A stretch of DNA of 55,568 nt from Veillonella absiana (GTDB lineage: Bacteria > Bacillota > Negativicutes > Veillonellales > Veillonellaceae): the NCBI RefSeq assembly GCF_032970905.1, contig NZ_JAWJZA010000015.1; one strand, 5' to 3'. The position numbers and the translations under genes are program-made. Below are positions 1 to 8,343 of this stretch, piece by piece (the first letter of the stretch is position 1; each line of letters starts with the position of its first letter). Below the pieces are notes generated by a model. That model saw only the letters and a list, made by a program, of their open reading frames with translations. It did not search any database and was not told the origin of the DNA.

Positions 1-333
1 TGTCGAGATATTAGAGGCTGAATGTTGCCCAGATCATATCCATATGCTAGTAGCGATTCCCCACATTTAAGCGTATCGTCGTTTATGGGATATCTGAAAA
101 GCAAGAGTAGCCTCATGATATTCGATAAACACGCACATTTAAAATATAAGTATGGAAATCGTCATTTCTGGTGTAGAGGATATTATGTGAATACGGTCGG
201 GAGATACGAAGGTGCGATAAAAGAGTGCATTCGTAACCAACTACAAGAAGATATAGAGCAAGATACTCTAAATTTTAAAGAATATACTGACCCGTTTCAC
301 GGGTGGTATATGATTAAATTAATTATAGCATAA
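1..333 (+). pseudogene. IS200/IS605-family TnpA (Y1 transposase) remnant, frameshifted
   Basis: This is the C-terminal two thirds of a single-strand transposase of the HUH/Y1 family; the window edge cuts off the start. In the frame beginning at base 2 the HUH motif reads PDHIHMLVAIP (bases 29-61). The run of Cs at 59-62 is one base short, so the frame shifts and continues as PHLSVSSFMGYLK and then FDKHAHLKYKYGNRHFW to the stop at 331-333. A second lesion is likely. The helix that carries the catalytic tyrosine in this family (Y-x3-Q) here reads C-I-R-N-Q, with Cys encoded at 226-228. The open frame starting at ATG 22 is therefore an artefact of the shift. The family call is firm from HUH, YLKxKS and YYVxTVG similarity; inactivity is inferred. 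Confidence 0.85.
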
Positions 334-420
334 TAATCGTAGATATGGTAAAAATTCCTCCCAGCCATAGAGTCTCATATAAGTATTTATGTTGCTACTC
401 AACTATTAGCATTTATACTA

Positions 421-1743
421 TTACTCAGCTAATTGGTAATATGTATATTTACTGCTGCCAACCTTCTCTAGTTGACCTGAATCCTTCAACTTACTAATAA
501 TCCTATACGCTTGAGACTTACTTATATGTAATAACTCTGCTACATCAGTGCGCGTTATTTTCGATTGCTGTTTTGCCAATGTTACTACTAATTCCTCATA
601 CCGAGTCTCGTCGATATCCGCGTAACGTACCTATTGAATCGCTTCCCCTGTTGAACGATACACCTTAGCATCCAACATATATTCTTTATGAATTCCACTG
701 CCTCGTGTTTCCACCAATCCTAGTGAAAGTAACTGTTCCAGTTGTACTTTAGTAAACACATCAGGTAAATTAGCAATATTGGAAATCTCCTCTACGGTTG
801 CTCTTTGAATGTTTCGTAATGCATTTAGCACTAAGAGAGCTTTCACAGACAAACTACGGCCTTGTTTAGATTGTTCTTGTACCACCATCGAAACAAAAGC
901 CTTGTCTGGCACAATTCTTGGTAATACCACTCGAACCAAGGTATTCGTAGATTGAGAATAATCGGGCAAAGTACTACCATATTGTAAAAAACCTTCAAAA
1001 ATACGATCGATACCTCGGCCTGATTGTTCCGCTAGACCAATTCGTTTTAATGCATCTGCCAACACAGGATTTCTACCGTGTGGTTCCGCCTCAAGCAAAT
1101 TAGATAGAGTTATCCCTTCAATGAATCCACCTGGATTACTAATGATAACTCCCGCATCCTCAAAAGAAATACGTACACGACCTAATTTAGTATAATCTCG
1201 ATGACAATACGCATTCACAATTGCTTCGCGAAAAGCCCTTGGAGCAATATTAGGAATTTTTATTTGGAATAATCCATCCTCTAACTCAACAAATCGATTC
1301 CAATTTCGCAGAATCCCCTCTGCCTGTTCAAGCACAGATAATAATGGATAAACTCCAGATTCATTCAGCTGTACAGCTGTTCCATCTAACACTTGTATGC
1401 CAGACTCCGCCGTTGGAACAAGTTGTGCAATGCGGTCAGCCTTACCTAATAGTACAAGATCCGCCAACGTAGGTACGCGTTGGCCCTCAGATGTTATCGT
1501 GAGTCGTAATGCATTCAATAACTCTTGGTCATCTAATTCTAATAGATAGCTTTCACCACTATAAGAACGAATGATGCGGCGTAACATTTTTCCCGATGAT
1601 GTAGCAATAATCTCTCGTCGTTTTGGTACCTCAATCACGACGATGGGCTGCTCATAAGAATAGTCCACCTCAGCACGCACGGCTACAGGTGGTACCGTTT
1701 TATTAAAAATGAAAGCCCCTAAATTCGTTATATTACCAATATT
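421..1743 (-). pseudogene. AlbA/HATPase_c_4-type ATP-binding regulator, N-terminally truncated with internal stop
   Basis: The frame opens at about 1743, just after an in-frame TGA (1744-1746), and reads NLGAFIFNKTVPP then a long region typical of COG2865 'ATP-binding/transcriptional regulator' proteins: PRAFREAIVNAYCHRDY, IISNPGGF, GRNPVLADALKRIGLAEQSGRGIDRI. These are the N and G boxes of the GHKL-like half. The usual N-terminal AlbA_2 (Schlafen-like) domain of about 150 residues is missing. A TAG at 631-633 breaks the frame after GEAIQ. The same frame then continues for 69 more codons to TAA at 421-423 and encodes a winged-helix segment (DVAELLHISKSQAYRIISKLK). The gene is thus broken at both ends. 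A separate short protein starting at GTG 1680 is possible but unlikely to be functional. Confidence 0.8.
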
Positions 1744-1745
1744 TC

Positions 1746-1783
1746 AACTCGCGCGTGAGTTAAAATCGTGAGTGAGCGTGAGT
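1746..1783. repeat. Three direct CGTGAGT copies plus an adjacent inverted half
   Basis: CGTGAGT occurs at 1754-1760, 1767-1773 and 1777-1783. The first copy is also the right arm of a near-palindrome (AACTC...GAGTT, 1746-1761). The cluster lies between two decayed regulatory genes. It may be an old operator for one of the HTH proteins encoded alongside. This is inference only; no function can be read from the sequence. Confidence 0.4.
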
Positions 1784-1828
1784 TAGATAATATCATGTTT
1801 ATACCTCTGTAAATTCCGTCCTTTTATA

Positions 1829-2391
1829 TTATTCTCTAACACTAACAAAACAGCTACCCCATTTGGTTCTGAATAGTTCCTCCACACGCAAGGCACTGTC
1901 ATCTATCTCATTATCACTCGCCAACCTAGCATCATCGGCATAAACATCCCGCCCTACAATCAACACAACTTGTTTCTGCTCAATCCAAGTTACAAATCCA
2001 TCCACCGTTTGCTGTGAAAATCTATGCATCAGTATCACCGCTACATTACTATTTGTTAGTAATGTACGAATCATAGCTATTGTAATCCCTTCACTCTGTT
2101 GATCGTCCTTATGAAAGTTAATTTCCTTCTGATTCAACATCGCTTTCTGAGCCGACTCAAATAAATACGGTTCTTTCAATAACCGTAACGAGGAAATTTG
2201 TAGAAATTGGCATAATCGCGCTATCTCTGATTCCATCTTATTTTGCCCGAAATCTGATTTCACAGTATCTTGCCGTCCAACAATTTGCTCAACGTCTTGT
2301 CCGTCGTCCCCATCCGCTTGGCAAACTCCGTCTGCGTCATGCCCCAACTTTCAATAATTCGTTTCACATGCATCCCTGGGTGAAAGTTAAT
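1829..2391 (-). pseudogene. HigA-like HTH plus IrrE-like metallopeptidase-type protein, frameshifted remnant
   Basis: On the minus strand an HTH_3 segment opens at about 2391: FHPGMHVKRIIESWGMTQTE, then FAKRMGTTDKTLSKLLDGK, ending at TGA 2260-2262. The histidine-proline-glycine entry and the LSxxLxGK end are typical of HigA-type antitoxins. The downstream part continues in another frame to the stop at 1829 with RLCQFLQISSLRLL and then VAVILMHRFSQQTVDGFVTW. These resemble the linker and the start of the ImmA/IrrE domain in HigA-IrrE proteins, but no HExxH zinc motif is present. The 172-residue open frame starting at 2347 has an out-of-frame N-terminus. I read this as one gene broken near 2240-2262 and deleted in its peptidase domain. 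No HigB toxin gene is adjacent. Confidence 0.65.
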
Positions 2392-2727
2392 TTAGAAGTT
2401 ATAAACACAGTCACAACGCGTATTACCGTGTGCCCAGCATTCCTCTCCGATGTTCCGCAGGAACGAGGCATGCTAACCCATCGCCTGTGCTAAACACAAC
2501 CGGATGCACCAAGCCGTGCTCTACACCACACCTCTACACGGGTGCTGTTGCTCAGCCCCACACCTACACAAAAAACATTAGAGGTCTAAATACCACCCAC
2601 CACAAAATGTGGGGCCAGACAATTAATCCCAAACACACCACGGCATTCACACCAACCATATCCAACCACGCTCACCTCTACACCAACATAGAGCCGTACG
2701 TAACATCCACCTCCCGGGCACCTCCAA
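2392..2727. other. Non-coding gap with low-complexity CA/AC-rich sequence and a hairpin
   Basis: No credible gene is seen in this 336-base stretch. An open frame on the plus strand (2430-2816) is compositionally odd (His, Thr and Pro rich) and ends inside a palindromic repeat. Read on the minus strand the region holds several GTGTAGAGGTG-like words and a hairpin GTTCC-TGC-GGAAC flanked by CTC and AT. This is reminiscent of the hairpin modules at 51951-52140. It may be decayed repeat sequence. Confidence 0.5.
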
Positions 2728-2832
2728 TGAAAAAATCTCCCTTACCTATTTCGCAGCGACATTACGCCGCTGAATGCCCAAAGGGCAATTCAGCAGGCGT
2801 TAGGAGCCAGAAATAGGTATGAGAGATTTTTG
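2728..2832 (-). repeat. Palindromic 105-nt intergenic element, copy A (terminator of the phosphoglycerol transferase gene)
   Basis: An outer stem AAAAATCTC / GAGATTTTT encloses an inner hairpin GCTGA-TGCCC-AAA-GGGCA-TCAGC. The element starts 6 nt beyond the stop codon of the minus-strand gene at 2839, so in that direction it ends in a T-run and should terminate transcription. It is about 92% identical to copy B at 4965-5070. Confidence 0.8.
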
Positions 2833-2838
2833 CTTTCT

Positions 2839-4842
2839 TTATCTATGTTTAATTAACCACGCCGTCAGCATTTCCCACCGTTCAGCGTCCGCCCGATGAT
2901 TATCCACATTAAAGTATTGTGGCACAGGCTCGGTACTGAGGATATGTTCTTCCCCGTAATCACCACGAGTGGCGCCCATCATCGTATCCGTCATCCATTG
3001 ATAAGGGGTAACGATACAATCAGGAGATGGTTCAAATAGAGATGGGGCAATAGAATAATATTCAAAGCCCTTTGGTGCCACCGCCTCAATAATGGTCGGC
3101 ATGATACTCATATGACTACCAATGGTGGCCTTAATCTGAGATTGATCGAGCTCTGGATGCTGCACCAAACCAACGGTGCAGAACATTTCACGTAACGTGT
3201 AATCTCGATGCAAATAGGACGTATGGTTCAACTCGCCAAATAACTGCGAATGGTCACCAGTGACCACAAATAAACTATCTGGATGTGCGGCTTTCATGGC
3301 TTTCACAAAATTGAACAGGGCACGATCCGCATAGCGATAGGTAGCGAGCATTTTATTGCGTTTCTTGTCCGATTTCACATCATCTGGCGCATGAGGCATA
3401 ACCACCTCTGGATCGTAATCCAGCACCTCGTCCTCAATCTTGTAGGGACCGTGATTAGACGTGGTATAAATGAAATGGAACGTCGGTTCATCCATATCAG
3501 CAATGCGGTCCGCAATGGTTTCTAGGAACACATGGTCATATACGCCAACCCACGTTTTCGGCGCATCAGGACCACAGAAAATGGACGCACTCTCCACTTG
3601 GTCAAACCCTTGGGCCGTTCCAAAATGGTTAAAGTTCCCATAGGACGCATTCCCACCATACCAATACACCGTTTTATAGCCTAACTGACGCATCTGATGG
3701 GCCAATGCCGTCGGTAGCGGCTCCTTCCAAAACGATTCACGTTCATTGATTTCCATGCCCGCATCATACAAACCAGACATGAGACTCACGATAGACGGAC
3801 GCGACACATTACCAGCAGGCAAGAAATTCGCCACCTGCGCCGTATGCGGATCTTCCTTGAAATCCCACAACCCAGGACAAATATTCAAGGGCTTGTACAT
3901 CTCATCTAACGTCCACTGCGGAATACTCTCCCCAACGAGGAGGAAAATATGCTTTGGCCGCTTGATGCGAGGACCTTGTGCCACACGGTGAAAGGCCCGT
4001 AAGGGATTATCTAATTTCTGCCACGAATGTTTATACGCCTCCGGAATCACCGCCGTAATAGATTCGGCCAGTTCCTCATCAGATTTCGTATACGCTTCAT
4101 GTAGCTTTTGTTTATATGCCTTTTCTAAGGCCACCAAATCATCCATAGTAGCGCGAGCAAAGAATAAATCTTCTTTCACCAATGTAGGAATGGTGTCCCA
4201 CTCGGGTTTATCATCGTGAATCAAGGTGCCCCCATAGCGGAACCAATAAAACCCAAGAATGGATCCGACAAATAAAAGGGTATTAAATGCGTAGTGCATC
4301 CAATCCGCACTCAACGCAGGATACGCAATAGAGGGTAATCCCAAAAACCAAGCGCCACAGAACCAGGACAATAAGCCAACGGGAATGAACCCGAGCAAAA
4401 TCCACCAACCATGATCTTGATTAAAAAAGATATCCACTAAATTATGCTTCTCTGCATTGCGACCATAATGAATGGTGTAATTATAGGTATCATGGAAATG
4501 CTTGTAAAAGATGAGCTTCCCTGCAAAGGCTGCGTAAATGACAAGACCATATACTGTCATTGCCACAAGACGAAGGGTATCGCCCATAGTTTCCCACCCT
4601 GGCCACATGAGCCCAGGCAAGGTAATAAGCACGAAAGGAATTAAAAATACGTACGCATTAAAATCCATGCCCCACCAAAATCCGTAGCGAAATGCACCAC
4701 GAACCACATTCCACCGCCCTTTAAGTGAATCATAGGGGCTGTAAATATAAATAAATACGGCCCTAAATAATGCACACAAAATAGGCGGATATAGGAATAA
4801 CTTAATATTCTGTTGTATTGATGCAAAAAACTGTTCGCCCAT
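2839..4842 (-). CDS. Membrane phosphoglycerol/phosphoethanolamine transferase (LTA synthase-like sulfatase fold)
   Basis: A 667-residue protein with about five hydrophobic segments in residues 10-210, followed by an extracytoplasmic alkaline-phosphatase/sulfatase domain (about 290-610). Motifs seen are IFLLVGES (metal ligand Glu), GNVSRPSIVSLMSGL (region of the Thr/Ser nucleophile), YTTSNHGPY and FVVTGDHS (metal Asp-His). Members of this family transfer glycerol-phosphate or ethanolamine-phosphate head groups to envelope glycans or lipids outside the membrane. In a diderm an LPS- or periplasmic-glycan-modifying role is more likely than lipoteichoic acid synthesis; the substrate cannot be told from sequence. 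An AAGGA box sits just before the ATG. The gene is bracketed by both copies of the palindromic element and appears monocistronic. A paralogue lies at 11584-13515. Confidence 0.85.
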   Translation of the reverse strand: MGEQFFASIQQNIKLFLYPPILCALFRAVFIYIYSPYDSLKGRWNVVRGAFRYGFWWGMDFNAYVFLIPFVLITLPGLMWPGWETMGDTLRLVAMTVYGLVIYAAFAGKLIFYKHFHDTYNYTIHYGRNAEKHNLVDIFFNQDHGWWILLGFIPVGLLSWFCGAWFLGLPSIAYPALSADWMHYAFNTLLFVGSILGFYWFRYGGTLIHDDKPEWDTIPTLVKEDLFFARATMDDLVALEKAYKQKLHEAYTKSDEELAESITAVIPEAYKHSWQKLDNPLRAFHRVAQGPRIKRPKHIFLLVGESIPQWTLDEMYKPLNICPGLWDFKEDPHTAQVANFLPAGNVSRPSIVSLMSGLYDAGMEINERESFWKEPLPTALAHQMRQLGYKTVYWYGGNASYGNFNHFGTAQGFDQVESASIFCGPDAPKTWVGVYDHVFLETIADRIADMDEPTFHFIYTTSNHGPYKIEDEVLDYDPEVVMPHAPDDVKSDKKRNKMLATYRYADRALFNFVKAMKAAHPDSLFVVTGDHSQLFGELNHTSYLHRDYTLREMFCTVGLVQHPELDQSQIKATIGSHMSIMPTIIEAVAPKGFEYYSIAPSLFEPSPDCIVTPYQWMTDTMMGATRGDYGEEHILSTEPVPQYFNVDNHRADAERWEMLTAWLIKHR

Positions 4843-4964
4843 AGTATCCTTATAGTGATTTAATAAATTAATAACTATTATCTTGACTAATTAATTATAC
4901 CACCACTGAGGGGCGGATGCACTAGCGAGGTAATAGAATTCTAGTCACTCTCCACACACTCCTA

Positions 4965-5070
4965 TGAAAAAATCTCCCATACCTATTTCCCAGCGACATT
5001 ACGTCGCCGATTGCCCAAAGGGCAATTCGGCAGGCGTTAGGAGCCAGAAATACGGTATAGGAGATTTTTG
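4965..5070 (-). repeat. Palindromic 106-nt intergenic element, copy B (terminator of pgi)
   Basis: Same element as 2728-2832. The outer stem AAAAATCTCC pairs with GGAGATTTTT, and the inner hairpin is GCCGA-TTGCCC-AAA-GGGCAA-TCGGC. The inner stem pair T2771-A2792 of copy A is replaced here by C5008-G5029, a compensatory change that supports a folded RNA or DNA structure. It begins 8 nt past the pgi stop and in the minus direction ends in a T-run. Confidence 0.8.
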
Positions 5071-5078
5071 TTATTTTA

Positions 5079-6605
5079 TTATTTTTGCTCTTTAAGCGCT
5101 TTAATTTTCGGTCCCAATATTCTCTTATACACCTCAACCCCAGGCTGATCAAAGGCATCAACGCCGGCCAAGATGGATTCATAGAATATAGCCCAACAAT
5201 ACATATACATGAGCTCGCCCAAATGGAATGCATTGAGCTCAGGCAATTCAATGGTCATATTGAAACGGTTATCACTAGTGAGGGCCTCTTGATTCGAATC
5301 GAGGGCCACATTCAATATTTGACTCAATCCAATATTAGAAATAGCCTCTAATTTCGCGAATTGACCATAGCTATTCGGCACAATCAAATCATCACCCCAA
5401 GATTTAATCTTGATGAACTGTACCACCTTGTTCAGACGACCTTCTTGATGCTCTTGTACCTGTGCATGCATATCTGTCGTACCCACTGCAGCTACTGGGG
5501 TACGACTATACGGGCCTTGATGTTCCCGTTGCTTACCAAGGGACTCCGCCAATAACTGTACATACCAGTCAGATAGAGAACGTAAACAATCCCCATAAGG
5601 CATGAATACTTCAATGACACGTCCATATGTTTCAGCGGAAATATATTTTAATACGGCACTCAACAAAGCCGGATTTTCAAACACATGATCTGTTTGACAT
5701 GCTCTATCCATAGATCGTGCACCAGCCAAAAACTGCTGCACATCAAATCCAATGAGCGCCCCCATAGTGAGACTCACCTCAGTAAATACCGAGAAACGTC
5801 CACCTACACCATATGGCACGGAAAATGTCTTCCATCCATTTTCAAGGGCCATGGCATGTAATATAGTCGGATTCTCTGTAGATTCTGTATCTGTAATGGC
5901 AATCACTTCATAATCGATGTAATGTCCTTTCAGAGCATTCTCTAAAATCATAAAGTTCGCCATCGGTTCAATAGTGGATCCAGATTTGGAATTTACCATT
6001 AACAATACTTTATAGGGATCATAATGACGATCCACAAAATCCCCATCCGTTGGCATATTGAACTCGTAATCATCAGAACCATCACTACTAACCATACCGA
6101 TAATCTGTTTGGCCCGCGCATCAGAATCATGATAAATACGAGTCAAAATACCTTGTAAATAACGCGCATCTGCATTATACCCTGCAAAATATACCTTAGG
6201 ATAACCATTGCGCTCCTCATCAGACATTTGATTCCAAAACGAACCACATTGTACATCAAATAAAACCTTACTGCCTAAATAGGATCCACCAATGCCAAGA
6301 GAAATAACCGCATCAAAATTATTACGACCATATTGACGTAACCGTTCCAAACGCTCCATTAATTGAGGCGTATTAATACCATTTTCCTCAACATATGGCA
6401 ACTGAGAAAATAATACGGGCTCTGGTGTCCCATCCTTCGATACATGACCTTCCACGACACCAGTACGACGCATGGACTGTGCTAACTCATGGGCCTCACG
6501 CACCTTATCCACCATCGCATCCACATTCCCCGACTGAATGCAATGCTCATTATATATGTCTTTATAATCTAATATAAATCCCGATGAAAGTTTCAATTCA
6601 CTCAT
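5079..6605 (-). CDS. pgi: Glucose-6-phosphate isomerase
   Basis: Interconverts glucose-6-phosphate and fructose-6-phosphate in the cytoplasm. The 508-residue length is normal for bacterial PGI. Visible signatures are SLGIGGSYLGSK (phosphate/substrate loop, about 104-115), VNSKSGSTIEP, GVGGRFSVFTEVSLTMGAL (PGI signature), LLAESLGKQREHQG (catalytic Glu region) and DAFDQPGVEVYKR near the C-terminus (active-site Lys region). Start ATG 6605 (MSELKLSSG). The gene stands alone, ending in palindromic element copy B, with a 300-nt AT-rich gap upstream. Veillonella lacks a conventional sugar-fermenting lifestyle, so a gluconeogenic role feeding the nearby envelope glycan genes (galU, glycosyltransferases) is plausible; that is inference. 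Confidence 0.96.
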   Translation of the reverse strand: MSELKLSSGFILDYKDIYNEHCIQSGNVDAMVDKVREAHELAQSMRRTGVVEGHVSKDGTPEPVLFSQLPYVEENGINTPQLMERLERLRQYGRNNFDAVISLGIGGSYLGSKVLFDVQCGSFWNQMSDEERNGYPKVYFAGYNADARYLQGILTRIYHDSDARAKQIIGMVSSDGSDDYEFNMPTDGDFVDRHYDPYKVLLMVNSKSGSTIEPMANFMILENALKGHYIDYEVIAITDTESTENPTILHAMALENGWKTFSVPYGVGGRFSVFTEVSLTMGALIGFDVQQFLAGARSMDRACQTDHVFENPALLSAVLKYISAETYGRVIEVFMPYGDCLRSLSDWYVQLLAESLGKQREHQGPYSRTPVAAVGTTDMHAQVQEHQEGRLNKVVQFIKIKSWGDDLIVPNSYGQFAKLEAISNIGLSQILNVALDSNQEALTSDNRFNMTIELPELNAFHLGELMYMYCWAIFYESILAGVDAFDQPGVEVYKRILGPKIKALKEQK

Positions 6606-6908
6606 AAACTAATTCCTCAATTACGACAACTTCACCCTACATATATTGCCGATAATAACAGATAGCCACTTGCTATCCCACATTATTAACATCTAACACT
6701 TGCTATAAATCTCATACTATATAATTTCGCTCTATTGATATGATTTATTCTAATATATATTATATTATGTTTACTCTCAATATCCAAATTATTTTTCTTA
6801 AAGTACGCAAAAGGGACCGACTACTAACGGTCCCTTAACTAGAACAAAAACACTTCATTATGAAGTCTAGGCTAACTATCCTATATAATTATATGATAAG
6901 CCGGTAAA
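6606..6908. other. AT-rich intergenic gap with one hairpin
   Basis: No gene is visible. The half next to pgi should hold its promoter. Near the other end a perfect 9-bp stem (AAGGGACCG / CGGTCCCTT, 6811-6836) with a TTTT tract in the minus direction could terminate the gene remnant that ends at 6909. Confidence 0.6.
6811..6836 (-). terminator. Hairpin terminator after the GT2/GtrA remnant
   Basis: Stem AAGGGACCG / CGGTCCCTT around an 8-nt loop. In the minus direction it is followed by TTTTGCG, a short T-tract, so termination may be weak. Confidence 0.5.
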
Positions 6909-7251
6909 TTACTTAAATGTCCAAAACTTATTAATCACAAAATTAATCGGCACAGTTGTCATCAGCACAATAATTGGAGAAATCCATTCTGAAAGCCCCA
7001 TCCAATCAACTAGTAACCATAATAATACACTAGTTAATACTAATGACAGTGTATAAGTAGCATAAGTTCTTAACAATGGTAATAACAGTGGCACCTGCTT
7101 CTTGAGCATACGCTCTTGTTGAATCGCTAGAACTAGAGTCAATCACTATTACTTCTTCCGGATGAAGGCTCTGCTCGTTAATCTGTTGCATTAGGGTTTG
7201 GAAATTATCCTCTCCATTATAGGTAGGTATAATTACTGCAAATGATTTCAT
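6909..7251 (-). pseudogene. Chimeric remnant: GT2 glycosyltransferase N-terminus joined out of frame to GtrA-family C-terminus
   Basis: The first about 55 codons from ATG 7251 are the start of a family-2 glycosyltransferase of rhamnosyltransferase type: MKSFAVIIPTYNGE, then EEVIVIDSSSSDSTRAYAQ and EAGATVI. Near 7080-7100 the glycosyltransferase frame becomes meaningless and stops at 7030. Another frame carries the end of a GtrA-like membrane protein (SVLLWLLVDWMGLSEWI, then PINFVINKFWTF) to the stop at 6909. GtrA proteins flip polyprenyl-linked sugars. The simplest reading is a deletion that removed most of two neighbouring surface-glycan genes and fused their ends. Neither half is likely to work. 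Confidence 0.7.
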
Positions 7252-7285
7252 TCTATCCCCTTTCCCTAACTGCGAATATTATTTA

Positions 7286-8161
7286 CTAAAAACTATCTAC
7301 ATCTAGATTTTTCAAATAGTCTGATAAATCACGTTTAATATCTTGCTTTCTCAAACCATATTCAATACTAGCCTTCAAAAATCCTAAGCGATCTCCAGTA
7401 TCATAACGAACTCCTTCATAAGCTAATGCATAAATTGGTGTTTCTAACCGTGCTAATGCATCTGTCAATTGGATTTCATTGCCCGCACCTGGTTTTGTAT
7501 TTTCTAAAGAATCAAAAATGTCTGGAGTTAAAATATAACGACCTAATACAGCCAAATTAGATGGTGCCATTTCTCTAGATGGTTTTTCTACTAAACCTTG
7601 TACTCTATATAAGTTATCTTCAATTTGTTCACCAGATACAATACCATAAGAACTCACTTTATCATCTGGTACAAATTGTGCACCCAATACAGACCCTTGA
7701 TACTCATCATAACAATCCATCAATTGTTTTAAACAAGGATTTTCTGGATTATATACAATGTCATCACCAAGTAACACAGCAAATGGTTCATCACCAATAA
7801 ATGCCTTTGCACAATAAATAGCATCTCCTAAACCACGAGGAGATTTTTGACGAATAAAATGCACCTTAATATCTGCCAATTTACGAACCATATCCAATTG
7901 TTTTTGTTTACCTTGTTGTTGTAATAATTGTTCAAGTTCGATACTACTATCAAAGTGATCTTCAATAGCACGCTTATTACGGCCTGTAATAATTAAAATT
8001 TCTTCAATCCCCGAATCAATAGCTTCTTGAACAATATATTGTATGGCTGGAGTATCAACAATTGGTAACATTTCCTTTGGTTGTGCCTTTGTAGCCGGCA
8101 AAAAACGCGTCCCAAACCCCGCTGCAGGGATTACGGCTTTTCTAATTTTATTAAGAGACAT
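7286..8161 (-). CDS. galU: UTP-glucose-1-phosphate uridylyltransferase
   Basis: Makes UDP-glucose from UTP and glucose-1-phosphate, a donor for LPS core and other envelope glycans. Signature AVIPAAGFGTRFLPATKAQP is the nucleotide-binding loop; also IQYIVQEAIDSGI, PRGLGDAI, VEKP, GRYILTP and GAGNEIQLTDA. I start at ATG 8161 (MSLNKIRKAV), preceded by AAAGGAGTGTAGT. This gives 291 residues, typical for GalU; a longer frame to 8233 has no ribosome site. It sits in the minus-strand envelope cluster upstream of the glycosyltransferase remnant, with a 35-nt gap. Confidence 0.96.
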   Translation of the reverse strand: MSLNKIRKAVIPAAGFGTRFLPATKAQPKEMLPIVDTPAIQYIVQEAIDSGIEEILIITGRNKRAIEDHFDSSIELEQLLQQQGKQKQLDMVRKLADIKVHFIRQKSPRGLGDAIYCAKAFIGDEPFAVLLGDDIVYNPENPCLKQLMDCYDEYQGSVLGAQFVPDDKVSSYGIVSGEQIEDNLYRVQGLVEKPSREMAPSNLAVLGRYILTPDIFDSLENTKPGAGNEIQLTDALARLETPIYALAYEGVRYDTGDRLGFLKASIEYGLRKQDIKRDLSDYLKNLDVDSF

Positions 8162-8343
8162 ACTACACTCCTTTTGTATACAAAGAAAAAGGACTTCTAT
8201 CCTAAATATCACAAGGCAGAAATCCCCTTTCAAATCAATAACACACTATGTTTATCTTATGCCTTATTTTCACATATTTATATCGATAACCATCGATTAT
8301 TTATTATCAATATTAACTTATTTTGATAGTACTTTGGTATAAC

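Noticed and set aside
2430..2816. Plus-strand open frame of 128 codons
   Set aside because: His/Thr/Pro-rich shadow of low-complexity DNA, runs into a palindromic repeat, no ribosome site and no family resemblance.
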